Positions 9,232-18,843 of a stretch of DNA of 64,000 nt are shown in pieces. Below the pieces are notes generated by a model, which had not been told where the DNA came from, did not search any database, and saw nothing but the letters and a program-made list of their open reading frames with translations. Each line of letters opens with the position of its first letter. The stretch's first letter is position 1. The stretch spans positions 6,260,882-6,324,881 of the forward strand of contig CM020618.1 in NCBI GenBank assembly GCA_009829735.1. Direction: 5' to 3'. The position numbers and the translations under genes are program-made. This stretch comes from Pyropia yezoensis. Its lineage: Eukaryota; Rhodophyta; Bangiophyceae; Bangiales; Bangiaceae.

Positions 9232-10581
9232 TCATGGCTGTTGTGTCTCCCCACGAACCGACCACAAGTGATCAATCAATGAAGCACGCAGAGCAACATG
9301 CCCACTCTCGCTCATGACCTCGTCCGAGCGCTCCACCAAGGACGCCAGCCCAACACAAGGTCCCACAGGTGAAGCAATATCCCCGGCCCCATGCATACCA
9401 GGGAGGCACTCGTAAAACTCATCCAGCACGCCAACAGACTCCCCCCCATCATCCGCCTCGCCGGCGAGCTCCCCATGCTTATCCATGGATGCAATCAAAT
9501 TGTGCAAGATAATGCACACGTCCGCAACCTGCAATATGAACTCGTCACTCCACTCTTCCCTGTCTTGACGCAGTATCCGAAAGCGCCCCTGAAGACACCC
9601 GAAAAACCTCTCAACATCCTTACGTATCGCTTCTTGGCACTTCTTGGCGTGAATCTCTTTCTCGCTTGTTGCACCAGAGCCGGGAAGAAAGAAAATCGCC
9701 CATCGCGGGTATATGCTGTCGCCGAGAAAGTAGAGTGGCCAGGAACGTCGGATTCCGTTCAGAACGTAGCCACCAGGAAGATGGATGCACCGGCGGCCGC
9801 ACAATATCTCGGAGAAGAGGGGGCTGTGGCTGGCAACAGTGATATCGTTGTTCGTACCTGGCCGACCAGCAAACCAGTCCCAGCAATACAGGTCCCCGTC
9901 CACGAGCGCCTGGCACGACAGCACCGCCAGTTTTCCGTCCTTAGGGTTGTGGTACTGTCCTTTGAAGGCTCTGGGGCAGTTCTTCCACTTGATTTTCATG
10001 CAGTCCACTGACCCCATACAGCCTGGGAGACCACGCGCCGCAAAACTGTCCGTCAGGGCCGCGAGCTCAGCTGCAGTCGGATGCCGGTTCAAAAATTGAG
10101 GTCCAAATCGGGACCGCACGGCACGGAGGACGGCTACAAAAGCTTGTCGTTGAGCCTCCACCGACATGCGGGAGTGGTCGTCGAGATCTCGAAAAGATCG
10201 ACCAGTGCCCAGACGCCGTAGCGAGTTCAGAATCTTGACGTGGAAGGGATGGCCACGCCTGCCCGTGCAGTCGGTCCGCTGCAGCAGCGTCGGGTCCACG
10301 AGGGGCAGCTCGCGCTCCAGGATATGGTACAACCGGAGAGGAACTCGGAACACTCCGCGAAAGTGGGAGGAGGTATACCTCGGAGAGGATGACAGGTAGT
10401 CGGCAAACCAGGAACACGCACCTCGGCTTATGTTCGAAGCCGACCCTACCTGCCGCCCGCCCCACACTGCTGGTACTGGCTCGAGCGCAGCCCCGCCGGC
10501 CGTTGCAGCAGCTAAGCATACTTCGATAACAGCCTCCTCCTCGTCATCGTCGCTCAACAGGTGCGTAAATAGGTCGTCCAT
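9232..10581 (-). CDS. PIF/Harbinger DDE transposase, element 1
   Basis: 449 residues from ATG 10581 to a TGA at 9234-9232. An acidic N-terminus (DDLFTHLLSDDDEEEAV) precedes a helical domain with FRVPLRLYHILERELP and RRLGTGRSFRDLDD. The nuclease core follows: GCMGSVDCMKIKWKNCP (first catalytic Asp), YHNPKDGKLAVLSCQALVDG, PGTNNDITVASHSPLF, YFLGDSIYPRWAIF (second Asp), and AIRKDVERFFGCLQGRF (Glu). All three DDE residues are present. The protein resembles the plant-transposon (HARBI1-type) group. It cuts and pastes the element by a 3-bp staggered target joint. The frame is uninterrupted across the whole domain, unlike most fossil copies. It lies opposite and convergent to the Myb/SANT-like partner. 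Confidence 0.92.
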   Translation of the reverse strand: MDDLFTHLLSDDDEEEAVIEVCLAAATAGGAALEPVPAVWGGRQVGSASNISRGACSWFADYLSSSPRYTSSHFRGVFRVPLRLYHILERELPLVDPTLLQRTDCTGRRGHPFHVKILNSLRRLGTGRSFRDLDDHSRMSVEAQRQAFVAVLRAVRSRFGPQFLNRHPTAAELAALTDSFAARGLPGCMGSVDCMKIKWKNCPRAFKGQYHNPKDGKLAVLSCQALVDGDLYCWDWFAGRPGTNNDITVASHSPLFSEILCGRRCIHLPGGYVLNGIRRSWPLYFLGDSIYPRWAIFFLPGSGATSEKEIHAKKCQEAIRKDVERFFGCLQGRFRILRQDREEWSDEFILQVADVCIILHNLIASMDKHGELAGEADDGGESVGVLDEFYECLPGMHGAGDIASPVGPCVGLASLVERSDEVMSESGHVALRASLIDHLWSVRGETQQP

Positions 10582-10879
10582 TGGAAAAAAAACGGGGGGG
10601 GGGCGGGGGTAGGGAAGGTCGGAGGGTGAGACGGGTCACGCAATGACAGGCAGGCAGGGATGTCGGCAGCGATTCACGAGCGTGTGCGTTGTCTCGCCAC
10701 TCTTCAAACCCTTCAGACTTAGCAAATTAAATAGAATTCCACATCAAGTGGCTCTCATTTCGACATGCAAGTCTGCTGAAGACGCCAGGATGGCTCAGGA
10801 CCGATAGACATGCTCGGAGCTATCGCTATAAAAAGTAGCTGAATGGGTATGGGTTTTAGCTCCACCGATAGACATGCTC

Positions 10880-10882
10880 TCA
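10880..10882. repeat. Target-site duplication TCA, right side of Harbinger element 1
   Basis: Second copy of the TCA at 6697-6699, directly after the terminus GACATGCTC. The sequence beyond it resumes the interrupted inverted-repeat arm. Confidence 0.85.
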
Positions 10883-11047
10883 CCGGGGCGGCGCCCGACC
10901 GTCCCTCACGGCCTCTGTGGCGTGGGGTGAAAATTGGGGTCATGAAAAACCCCCAATTTTCTTCTCAGCCACTCACAAGGCTGCACGTTTCTTTGAAAAG
11001 GCTGGTGTAAAGAAACCCAGGCTGCACACCTTAACTAAACTTTAGGC
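10883..11047. repeat. Right-arm remainder of the ~210 bp inverted repeat (third unit of the 165 bp repeat)
   Basis: Reverse complement of 4060-4225, with shared landmarks CACGGCCTCTGTGGCGTGGGG, AAAATTGGGGTCATGAAAA and GCTGCACGTTTCTTTGAAAA split over the block. It was continuous with 6635-6699 before Harbinger element 1 inserted. Confidence 0.75.
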
Positions 11048-11212
11048 GTGGCACGCCGGCAAGTCAAGGGTGTGCGCCGGGCCGGGGCAATGGCCGCCCC
11101 AGGGACGTGTGCGTAGTGGGCGGCGGTCGACTCTGTGAGGCCCGTTCGCAGTTGCAATCGGCGTGACGGTATATACGCGTAACGCCGATCTGATTGGCTG
11201 TGCCCATCCCGA

Positions 11213-11273
11213 CGGTATACCGCGGTATAGACATACGCGGGGCGCCCGCGTATGTCTATACCGCGGTATACCG
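11213..11273. repeat. Perfect 28-bp-arm palindrome in the left end of element 2
   Basis: Arms 11213-11240 and 11246-11273 are exact reverse complements around the 5-base centre GGCGC. The arm contains GGTATACCGCGGTATAGAC, itself built of the smaller palindromes GGTATACC and CCGCGG. It lies between the terminus and the first gene, so it could be a cruciform, a protein-binding site or part of the promoter. One GGTATACC also occurs near the right terminus at about 14415. Confidence 0.9.
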
Positions 11274-11555
11274 CGGCGTACACTGCAGAGATCAAGACTT
11301 GACGATCGAATTGAGACCAAGTTTGGAGTTGCCAGAGACAACTCACAGGTTCGAGGGGTGTCGTTGGACAAAGTCCATTGGCGGGCAGAGGCGCCGGGAA
11401 GAAGACCCACAACATTGGACACGCACTGGCGGCAATGCAAAAGCGACCCCGCCCCCGGAACCACTCGAGACGCCAACCCGCACATCCACACACACGCTTC
11501 CGGACCAGAGCCTCACGCCTTCTTCCTACCTGTTGTTGCGTCGGATCGGACCAGT

Positions 11556-12927
11556 ATGGCTTCCCGTGTAACTGTTAAGCAGATGCGAGCCGAACTGAAG
11601 CGTCGGGGGCTCCCCATTCACGGGACGAAGCAGATGCTCGCGGACCGGTGCCGACAGAATGGGGTCTCGTGTGCTGGGCCGGCTATCACCGGGACGGATG
11701 GATCTACCTCGGGTGCTCGGTCGGGCGCTCTCCCTCCCCCGTCGAATCCTGGTTCCCCTGCGCCCGACGAGCCTCGCCCCTCCCCTCCTCGGCGCACACC
11801 CGCAGGACAGAGCGAAGCGCCAAGCGATCCTGACGCGACCGTCCCTGCTGCGGCAACCCCTGGACAAGTGTCTGCCGAGAGCGGTGGCACGGCAGCCATC
11901 CAACCGAGCCCAGACCGACAGCCTCCGTTTACCAAGCACGAGAGAGCGCGTCTCGCGCATGTGATGTGCCATGGCGAGGTCGCTGCTGGTGTCATCGTGT
12001 CTCGCGGCCCGATGTCCCGCCAACAGGTGGACTCGAGGTCGAGTCGTACGGAGGTCTGGCCAGTGGTCGTGGCGGAGGTGTTCAACGGCCCAGAGGTCTT
12101 CACTGTTCCCGCCGCGTGCGCAGACGCAGCAATAGACCCCAACCTTCACACAGTTCGGCGCACGGGTCAGTTCTTGCGTGCAAAGTGGACAGAGGTATGT
12201 TCTCAGCGCGATCTATTTATCGGGCCCGCTTAAGTGCTGCGGTGAGGGTTGTATTGGAGGGATCTTTCTGCGCTTCTCCGCCGCCGTAGCGGTTGTCTGA
12301 CGCCCCGGCATCATTTCATTCGTGTGTATCACTCTCTGTGTGCAGATTGCTTCTGGTTTTTGGCGCGTGCATAAGCGCTACTCCAGCTCAGGCCAGAACG
12401 ATCCGAACTTGTGGTCAAACTTCTCGCAAGGGGACACGCTGTTGGACTATTTGTTCGTGTTGCTGAAAGACAAGGAGATTGTTCTGGAGCTCATGAACCC
12501 TGAAGTGGGGCCCGCGGGCGTAGAGGGCGACGTGCCTGGGCTGACCACGGTGGGAGCCGCGACCTCTCGAGCCAAGCGTAGGCGTCCGGTGGAGGCCGGA
12601 ATTCAGTCGCTGATCGACAGCTCTGCCAGCATCGCAGCGTCGGCCGCAAAGCAAGCGCGCCTGGCAGAGCTCGTTGCTCTGTCCACTACCCTCAAGAATG
12701 CGCAGGACGCTGGCCTACCGTCTGGGATTGTGCTGGCCCTCACGACGCGATTGGAAAGTGCTCTGCAGTCCTCCGTCGGCCAAGAGCCTCTCGAGACTGC
12801 AGCGGAACCAGAGCCGGTCGCAGCGGTCGGCGGCGGCGGGCGTGGTCAAGATGATACTGCCGGCCCCGTGGCTGGCTCCTCTCAGCCCCGTCCGGTTGAC
12901 CCATCCGTGGACGAGGAGGAGGCGTGA
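11556..12927 (+). CDS. SAP-domain plus SANT-like DNA-binding protein of element 2 (spliced)
   Basis: Two exons, 11556-12194 and 12346-12927, give 406 residues. The intron (12195-12345, 151 bp) has donor GAG|GTATGT and acceptor TGTGCAG|ATT, phase 0, and restores KWTE|IASGFWRVHKRY. The N-terminus (MASRVTVKQMRAELKRRG, then GTKQMLADR) is a SAP helix-turn-helix DNA-binding motif at residues ~2-36. A Pro/Ser-rich linker follows. From ~125 the protein looks like a Myb/SANT-like trihelix: EVWPVVVAEVF, LRAKWTEIASGFWRVHKRY, SSSGQNDPN, then FSQGDTLLDYLFVLL. The C-terminal third is helical, ending in acidic DPSVDEEEA. It occupies the place of the Harbinger Myb-like partner, so terminus binding or transposase import is the likely role. 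SAP call firm; SANT-like call moderate. Confidence 0.78.
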
Positions 12928-13083
12928 GGGTTTTTCAAGGGATTGCCTGTGTCGTTTAGAGAGCTGTTCATTCTGCGTCCGATTGTAATGCGAGGGCACC
13001 ACGGTACACATGGGCTTCTTGAACGCGGTGGGCGGTGCACATGGCGCACGTAGGAAAAACAATGTCTTGTGCACACACTTGAT

Positions 13084-14328
13084 TCAGTACATGGGAGGTA
13101 CCCCCGGGCGCAGCAATCCAAGCTCTTCCACCCGACGAGTCATTTTCACCCTCAACAAGGAGCGCTCGCGGTCGCGACGTCGACCACGCTGGTCGGCACT
13201 CACGGTGTCATTCGGCGCCAAGTAAACATTCCCTCCAGCGCGGTCGTTGGCGAACGGTGCCAAGCGGTCCGTACCGCTCTCGGACTCGTCACAGCAATAG
13301 TTATGCAGACGAAAGCACGCTCGAATCAAAGCTGGCCGCTTCGAAAAGGGCACACGAAGAGGTCGCCAGAAGACCCCCCACCGCCACACAAGCATCCCAA
13401 AAGCCTGCTCAATGTGAATACGGAGGGATGAGAGATGGAAGTTGTAAGAGTCCCGCCAGCGATCACCCCTGCCACCACCTGGCCACGGGACGGCCAATGC
13501 CTCGCTTGCAGCGTACGCATCGTCTGCCGCAATACAGTGGCCATCCCTAATCAGCGCCGCTGTTATGGGGTCCTCCGGCCTCAGGAGCGCCTGCCCGAGC
13601 AATGTACAAGAAAACGCCGTCGAGTCGTGAGAAGACCCAGGACTCATGCAGGACATCCATCGAAACTTGTACGAAGCGTCACAAATGGCCTGCACATTGA
13701 AAGCGTAGAAGCCCTTCCGAGAGTAGTAGTCGGCCACGCACGTAACATCCGATGGTAGGGGCTGCTCCTGCTCAATCGCCACGCCATCGAGCGCTCCGAT
13801 GACGTTGGAGAACGGGGAATTCCGCCCCGCTTGGAAGCCAGCAGCGTACGCGAGTCGACGAGTACTGTTCCCTACCTGGAAGTCCAGAGCCAGTGCAGAG
13901 GTAGAGTTAACAGCGTCCACGACCTCCCACACTGCGCGGTACAATGAGGCCGGGTGTACCCCAAACGCCGCGCAAATGTCCACGTAGCTACCGCCTCCCA
14001 AATAGCGCAGCGCCAAAGCAGTACGCGTCTCCGCAGAGAGGCCACGACGGGGCAAGAGAGGGCGCAAGAGTGCCACCAGGCCATCAAAGGCGCCATCGGA
14101 CATGCGCATAGCGCGAGGGAATAGGGCGCCGTAGCGTGCCCGGACGTCGGAAAAGGGTACAGAAACAGATGTGTATTGAAAGGGGTCAGAGAACAAACCA
14201 CGGTGGGCATGCAAGGCTCCAGCCACAGACGTCATGAACGCACCCGCCCGCCAGATAGGAGTGGGGTCCATGATGCTGTAGGCGGCGATATGAACGGGCT
14301 TTGGTGGCGCTCGAGCAGGGCGGACCAT
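13084..14328 (-). CDS. HARBI1-type DDE transposase, element 2
   Basis: 414 residues from ATG 14328; a second in-frame ATG at 14271 (MDPTPIWRAG) is an equally possible start. An HTH-like segment (RYLGGGSYVDICAAFGVHP, then ASLYRAVWEVV) precedes the DDE_4 nuclease: FSNVIGALDGVAIEQ (first Asp), DYYSRKGFYAFNVQAICD, MSPGSSHDSTAF, HCIAADDAYAASE (second Asp), and SLRIHIEQAFGMLVWRWGVF (Glu). The domain and spacing are those of the HARBI1/PIF transposases. It is only distantly similar to the transposase of element 1, so the two elements belong to different lineages. A charged RRRDRERSLLRVK segment lies near the C-terminus. The frame is complete. Confidence 0.9.
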   Translation of the reverse strand: MVRPARAPPKPVHIAAYSIMDPTPIWRAGAFMTSVAGALHAHRGLFSDPFQYTSVSVPFSDVRARYGALFPRAMRMSDGAFDGLVALLRPLLPRRGLSAETRTALALRYLGGGSYVDICAAFGVHPASLYRAVWEVVDAVNSTSALALDFQVGNSTRRLAYAAGFQAGRNSPFSNVIGALDGVAIEQEQPLPSDVTCVADYYSRKGFYAFNVQAICDASYKFRWMSCMSPGSSHDSTAFSCTLLGQALLRPEDPITAALIRDGHCIAADDAYAASEALAVPWPGGGRGDRWRDSYNFHLSSLRIHIEQAFGMLVWRWGVFWRPLRVPFSKRPALIRACFRLHNYCCDESESGTDRLAPFANDRAGGNVYLAPNDTVSADQRGRRRDRERSLLRVKMTRRVEELGLLRPGVPPMY

Positions 14329-14504
14329 CTGCACACCCCACTCTTCAAGTCACACTCCAGTGTTTGTGATACTTCAAAAAGAGTCATGATGAGTTGTTCA
14401 AAACTTATGTATTTGGTATACCGACCGGACTCCCCTCTCCCGTTCCTTTCGCAGGTATATACCGTCGTCACATGAGACGGTACGCGAACTGCGAACGGGC
14501 CTGA

Positions 14505-14897
14505 AAGAGGGCGATGGGACCACGGAGGGGTTGGGGAGGGCCAAGGGCAAGCTGCCGACCTTCCCACGCCAGTGCCGGGTTGTGCTGGAAGTGCCGCTTG
14601 CTTCGTATGACTATCTTCCTGGTTTGGGAGTGGTCCCGCTCATCACTGCAGTGTACCGCAACTGTGGTGGTGTAACCGTGTCGACGGTCTCCGGTGACCC
14701 TCGGTACCGGAGACCCTCGCGCGCCATGCAAGCGTTGCCCAAACAGGACGCCAGCCGAGCCTTTGCAGCCTGCCTATCACTCCACGCCCGGCACCCGTGA
14801 CTGCGATGGGTCGACCCCCCCCCCCACCCTCGCCCCTGCATGGGGTATGCGTTTCTCCTGGATAGCCCAGCCGGTTGTGCTCTGTCCCGCGCTGGTA

Positions 14898-14931
<34 letters not shown>

Positions 14932-15622
14932 GAGGCTGCGAAGGTTGGTCCCCGACAGAGCGCCACGGCACACGCCGACCGCCATAGGGGCGGGGAACGC
15001 GGTCAATGGCCGAGGCGACAGAATGGCCGGTGGACGCCCCTGCGGACCGCCGCCGCCGCAGCGTGCCGAGAGGAGCCCTCGCTTCCGTGCAGGCGGCACG
15101 CGCGCATCCCATCTCACACACCCGCACGCAAAACACCATTGCGGCTGTCACACCCACTCTGCGAGCGGGCCACAGCGGCCGCGTGGCACACGGCCGCAGG
15201 GGCTCTTCCCCCCCGCGCCCGCGCCACGGTCAATGCCCGGACGGGGATTGTACAGACGAGGTCCGTGGTGCGTAAGTCGTGTGGATGCCATATGGCCATG
15301 GGAAGGGAGGGACCCGACGGGGGCGGCGTGGCGCCCACCCACACGCCACCAAACGTCTGCTGTGCGCGGCGCAGCAGACCGCCCGCCCTCCCTCTCGGCT
15401 TCTTGGGAGGCTCCCACTGACGCGCCACGGCGGTAGGCAGCAACCGACGCGGTGAGTTCGCCACGGCCATACAAAAAAGGATAGTCGACCCAAAACGCAC
15501 ACGCGGCTGGGGACTGCGGGTCGGAGAGTGGTGGGGAACAAAAAAAAAATACATGAAGCGCCATCGCCCCGCCCCCCCCCCGGCCCCACTGTCCGTCCCG
15601 GCAGCGCCGGGTCGCGTCGCCG
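14505..15622. other. Intergenic between element 2 and the MFS gene, no gene called
   Basis: GC-rich with a (CGG/CGT)n tract near 14896-14935 and a run of A at 15540-15550. Open frames on both strands lack a domain or a good ATG. The right part is 3' flank of the minus-strand MFS gene. Confidence 0.5.
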
Positions 15623-15673
15623 TCAACGGGCGCGGCCGGTGCTGCCACCCGGGGCGGTGGGGAGCTTTCGGTA

Positions 15674-15704
<31 letters not shown>

Positions 15705-17920
15705 CCCCCCTCTGCCCGCATCGCCCGGTGGGCGGCGGTGTAGGCCAGTGCCGCGCCTACGACGCCCGCCCACGACGCGCCCGAGGCGACAAACGACCAC
15801 ACGTACGAGCCGAAGTGGGTGCGGAGGGCGCCCGCCACGTATGAGCCGACGCTGCCCGCCGCAAAGAGGGCGACCAGGTTGAGGTTGCACCGGAGGCCCA
15901 GGCGGGCGGTCCCGAAGTCTTGCAGCGCGGCCGTCGACAGGCTAAATACCCCAGCGTAGGCAACGGCGTAGAGGCCCACAAACGCCCCCATCTGCACGGG
16001 GCTGGATGTGAGCAGCAGCGCGCCGCCGACCCAGTCAAACAGGAACGCCGATGCGATGGCGCCGAGCACCCCAAAGCACGCCATCAACAGGCCCTTGTCA
16101 TACCGATCCGCCAGGGGACCGACGCCCAACTTGGTCACCAGCGCCCCCAGGTTGAGCGCGGACAGGTAGCGGGCGGCCACATCCAGGTGCAGGCCACTGC
16201 CGCCGAAGTCCTCCCGCAAGAACACGAGCAGGTGGTCCAGGACAACGTGCATGGAGAATGAGAACGAGGCGACGACGGCAAGTAGCGCCAGGTACGGAGG
16301 TGTCAGCAGCCTGGGAGTGACGTCGGTAGCGGCATCACACTCGGCCGCGCTGGAAAGCGGTGCTGCGCCATCGGCGGGAGACGCCCGTGGGGACGCCACC
16401 GACCCCGTCGTCGGCGTGGGCGCACCCGCCGCGTCAAGGCGACCAAGACGGTCAGTCGAGGCGCCTGACGACGTCAGACCAAGGCGGTCCGACGAGGCGC
16501 CTGCTGTCGCTGGGCTGTCAGACGGGTCGGCAGCCTTGGCGGTACCCCCGCCACGACGGGTGATATCTCCTTTGGTGGTAAGCCCGCCCGCGCGTGGTTG
16601 CCGCTTTCCTTCCGTCGAGGATGCGGGCACCCCTGCAGCCGGGGCCGGAGCGCCGCTCGCCTCATCTTCGCCCATCGGCAGTGGCGGAATCGCGCGCAAA
16701 AACACCAACGTCAGTGGGACGCCCACCAACAAAAATAGCGCGCTCATCGACGCTGATGCAACGCGCCAGCCCCACGCCGCGCAGAGACTACCAACCAGCG
16801 AAGGAGCGAGGAAACCCGCGAATGAGTAGCCCGCGAGAAGGCATGAGGTGGCGGTACCCATACCCGGGCGGTCCCCAAACGCGCGGGACACGAGCAGAAG
16901 CATCGCCGTGAGCCCTCCAAACAGCTTGGTGACCGCAAAAGCCGCCTGTAGCGCCACTAGCTGCGGCAGGTTGTTGCAGAAGGGAAGTGCCATCGCCAAG
17001 ACGGCCGCCGCAATGACACTCGTCCGCAAAATCGCGTCCGGCCGGGAGCGGTCCAGCACCGCGCCGGCTGGTACTAAGAGCACCGCATTGATGAGCCGGT
17101 ACACGTTGAGGGGGAGAGAGATCTGGGAAACCGTGAGGCCCAGGTCGGCGCGCATTGGCGACAGCAGCGTCGCGGGGGCTAGATACACCGACGCAGCGTG
17201 AAGGGCGTGCACCATCGACGCCGCGGCGACCATACGCCATCGCCGCCGTGTGTGCTCCTCCACGGACATCATGCCGTCACCGCCAGGGGCCGGCCCGCCT
17301 CCCTCACCGCCACCGTGGCCACCCCCCCCCGCCCCCCCCCCGCCCCCCCCCGCCGTCGCAGGAGTCGGTTCAACAGTGCCACTCGGGCGGGAAGGAGGTG
17401 GCAGGTCGGGTGGCGGAACGTCGAGCAAGCCGCCCGACGATGCGCCCGACGTCGAAGCTGCTAGTGGCACCAGCCGGCCAGCTTTCAGGCGTCGCGGCGG
17501 GTGCACCGCAGGGGGCGTCGCTGACGACACGACCACCACCGAGGCCGCACGCGAGCGCCGCCGTCTCCGCGGCGTCCACAGCCGACCGCCACTGCTGGGA
17601 TGAGCGCCAGCAGTCGTGACCCCTCGGCTGCCGATCCACCCGCTCGCTCCCGGTCGAGAGCGCGCCCCCCTCTCAACGGGTGGCGCAACCACAAACGCCG
17701 CAGCAGAGCTCGTAGAAGAGAAGGGGCCTCCGCGGCAGCGTCGAGCGCCACAGATGCTCCCAGAGCCGTCGCCACCGCCGCCGCCGCTGCCGCAATTGCC
17801 AATCGCAGTAGGCGTCAAGGTGGAAGAGACCCCTGGAGGGGACTCGAGTCGGGCTAGGCGCTTTGGCGACCAAGACACCCGGGTGGCGGTAGAGGGCGAC
17901 CCCAGGTGGCGGAGCGGCAT
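15623..17920 (-). CDS. Major facilitator superfamily transporter with long cytosolic N-terminus
   Basis: 765 residues from ATG 17920 (MPLRHLGSP); a later start at 17272 (MMSVEEHTRRRW) would remove a low-complexity N-terminus of ~216 residues. Twelve hydrophobic segments form two six-helix bundles. The first opens ASMVHALHAASVYLAP, with LPLNVYRLINAVLLVPAG and VLDRSRPDAI as the loop 2-3 motif. A ~110-residue Ser/Ala-rich loop separates it from the second bundle (LTPPYLALLAVVASFSF ... LVTKLGVGPLADRYDKG, again the MFS loop motif). The C-terminal tail has a poly-Gly run. The fold is clear; the substrate is not. It most resembles monocarboxylate or oxalate-formate type or uncharacterised algal MFS proteins. 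Membrane location is inferred. It is divergent from RAD54B. Confidence 0.75.
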
Positions 17921-18843
17921 GACCGATGCGTCGTCGACCGGCGAGTCCACACTACGACGGTGGTCACTGGCGGGCGGGGAACGCAGCCGCCCAGAACAGT
18001 CAGACCACAACGATGGCCGTGCGCGCGTCCTGGCCGACGGGATGTGGGCGTGGGCGATTGGCGTCGAGCGGTGACGGGGGTTGGCGGTAGCACCCAGCGC
18101 TGCTCACTGCCGGCCGTCTGGAGGTGGCGGATAGGCACGTGGTGCCCTCACCGGGACGGATTCGGACCCGCCCCTCAGGTGTGTCTGCAGAGGGGGGGGA
18201 GGCCAAAGGAACACCCGCCGCCGCGGATCAGTTTGCAGGAAATGCAGTGTCGGTGGAAGGGGAGCCCGCAAGGCCATCCCGTGGGTCAGCCTTTGGCCCC
18301 AATAATTGTAGTTCAATTTGCCGGATACGATGAATGCGTTCCTATGCGGAATCCAGTGCTCCCGCCACATTGTCTCGCCGGATGCAACCAGGAGCCGTCG
18401 ACACGGCACGCCATGAACGGAGGCAGCCCAGCCAACCGCGTGACCCAGCCAGCCGCGTCGCCGTTGTCACAAACCCTGCCACCTGCCCGCGGTAGTTCCT
18501 GTCGTCGACAAGGCAGCCCTGCCGTCAATGCCGCTTGCAGCGGCCAAGGACGCGTATGGGCAGGTTGCAGAGGTGCTAGCGTGCCGCTCGCCTCTCTTGA
18601 TGCCCCCACTCCTTCACCCTCTCCCCATGCATTGAAGCGCTCGGATCTGTTGTGTGCGATCCTCGTTGGCGTGCCTCCTTTTTTGGACCTGCGCTGCGTG
18701 CTGCCGTGAGCTGCCCCTGCGCAAAGATTCCCACTGCGGTCTCGTAAGCTGGCGGAGAGGCAGGAGCAGTACGGTGGAGGGCAGAGAGGCGGCGGTCGCT
18801 GCACTTCCAGCTGTGTCGCCAACGTCACTCTCCGGTCGTTACC
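17921..18843. other. Divergent promoter region, MFS gene / RAD54B
   Basis: About 920 bp between two outward-facing starts. No conserved ORF. If the MFS gene starts at 17272, up to 650 bp more belongs here. Confidence 0.5.

Larger units (their letters stand above)
6700..10879. mobile_element. PIF/Harbinger DNA transposon 1, apparently complete (4,180 bp)
   Basis: Termini are perfect 19-bp inverted repeats, GAGCATGTCTATCGGTGGA at 6700-6718 and its complement at 10861-10879. They extend about 14 bp further with one indel (AAAACCCATAC shared). TCA flanks both ends. Each end carries a second internal copy of CATGTCTATCGGT in the same orientation as its terminus (6756-6768 left, 10800-10812 right), probably binding sites for the element's own proteins. 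The cargo is the standard Harbinger pair, a Myb/SANT-like protein (plus strand) and a DDE transposase (minus strand), arranged convergently with ~1.1 kb between. Both reading frames are open and the termini match well, so the copy looks recent and possibly active. It sits inside the right arm of an older inverted repeat. Confidence 0.9.
11136..14504. mobile_element. Harbinger-like DNA transposon 2 with SAP-domain cargo (3,363 bp plus TSDs)
   Basis: Element proper 11139-14501. Perfect 15-bp terminal inverted repeats, GGCCCGTTCGCAGTT at 11139-11153 and its complement at 14487-14501, are flanked by TGA on both sides (11136-11138, 14502-14504). The terminus resembles the GG-C-x-GTTCG start of Tourist/Harbinger elements. 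A second inverted pair, GACGGTATATAC, sits internally at 11165-11176 and 14455-14466. The palindrome GGTATACC occurs near both ends. Cargo is a spliced SAP-domain protein (plus) and an HARBI1-type transposase (minus), convergent. The TSD is the complement of the TCA used by element 1, suggesting a shared target preference. Frames are intact. Confidence 0.85.

Noticed and set aside
4074-11034. TTAA at both outer ends of the inverted repeat, suggesting a piggyBac target duplication
   Set aside because: Homology between the two arms, and with the tandem unit at 3900, continues about 10-17 bp beyond TTAA (CACGCCTA...), so TTAA lies inside the repeat and is not a target duplication.
11165-14466. 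GACGGTATATAC as the true termini of element 2
   Set aside because: A longer perfect inverted repeat (GGCCCGTTCGCAGTT) lies further out and is flanked by TGA on both sides. The inner pair gives no matching 3-bp duplication.
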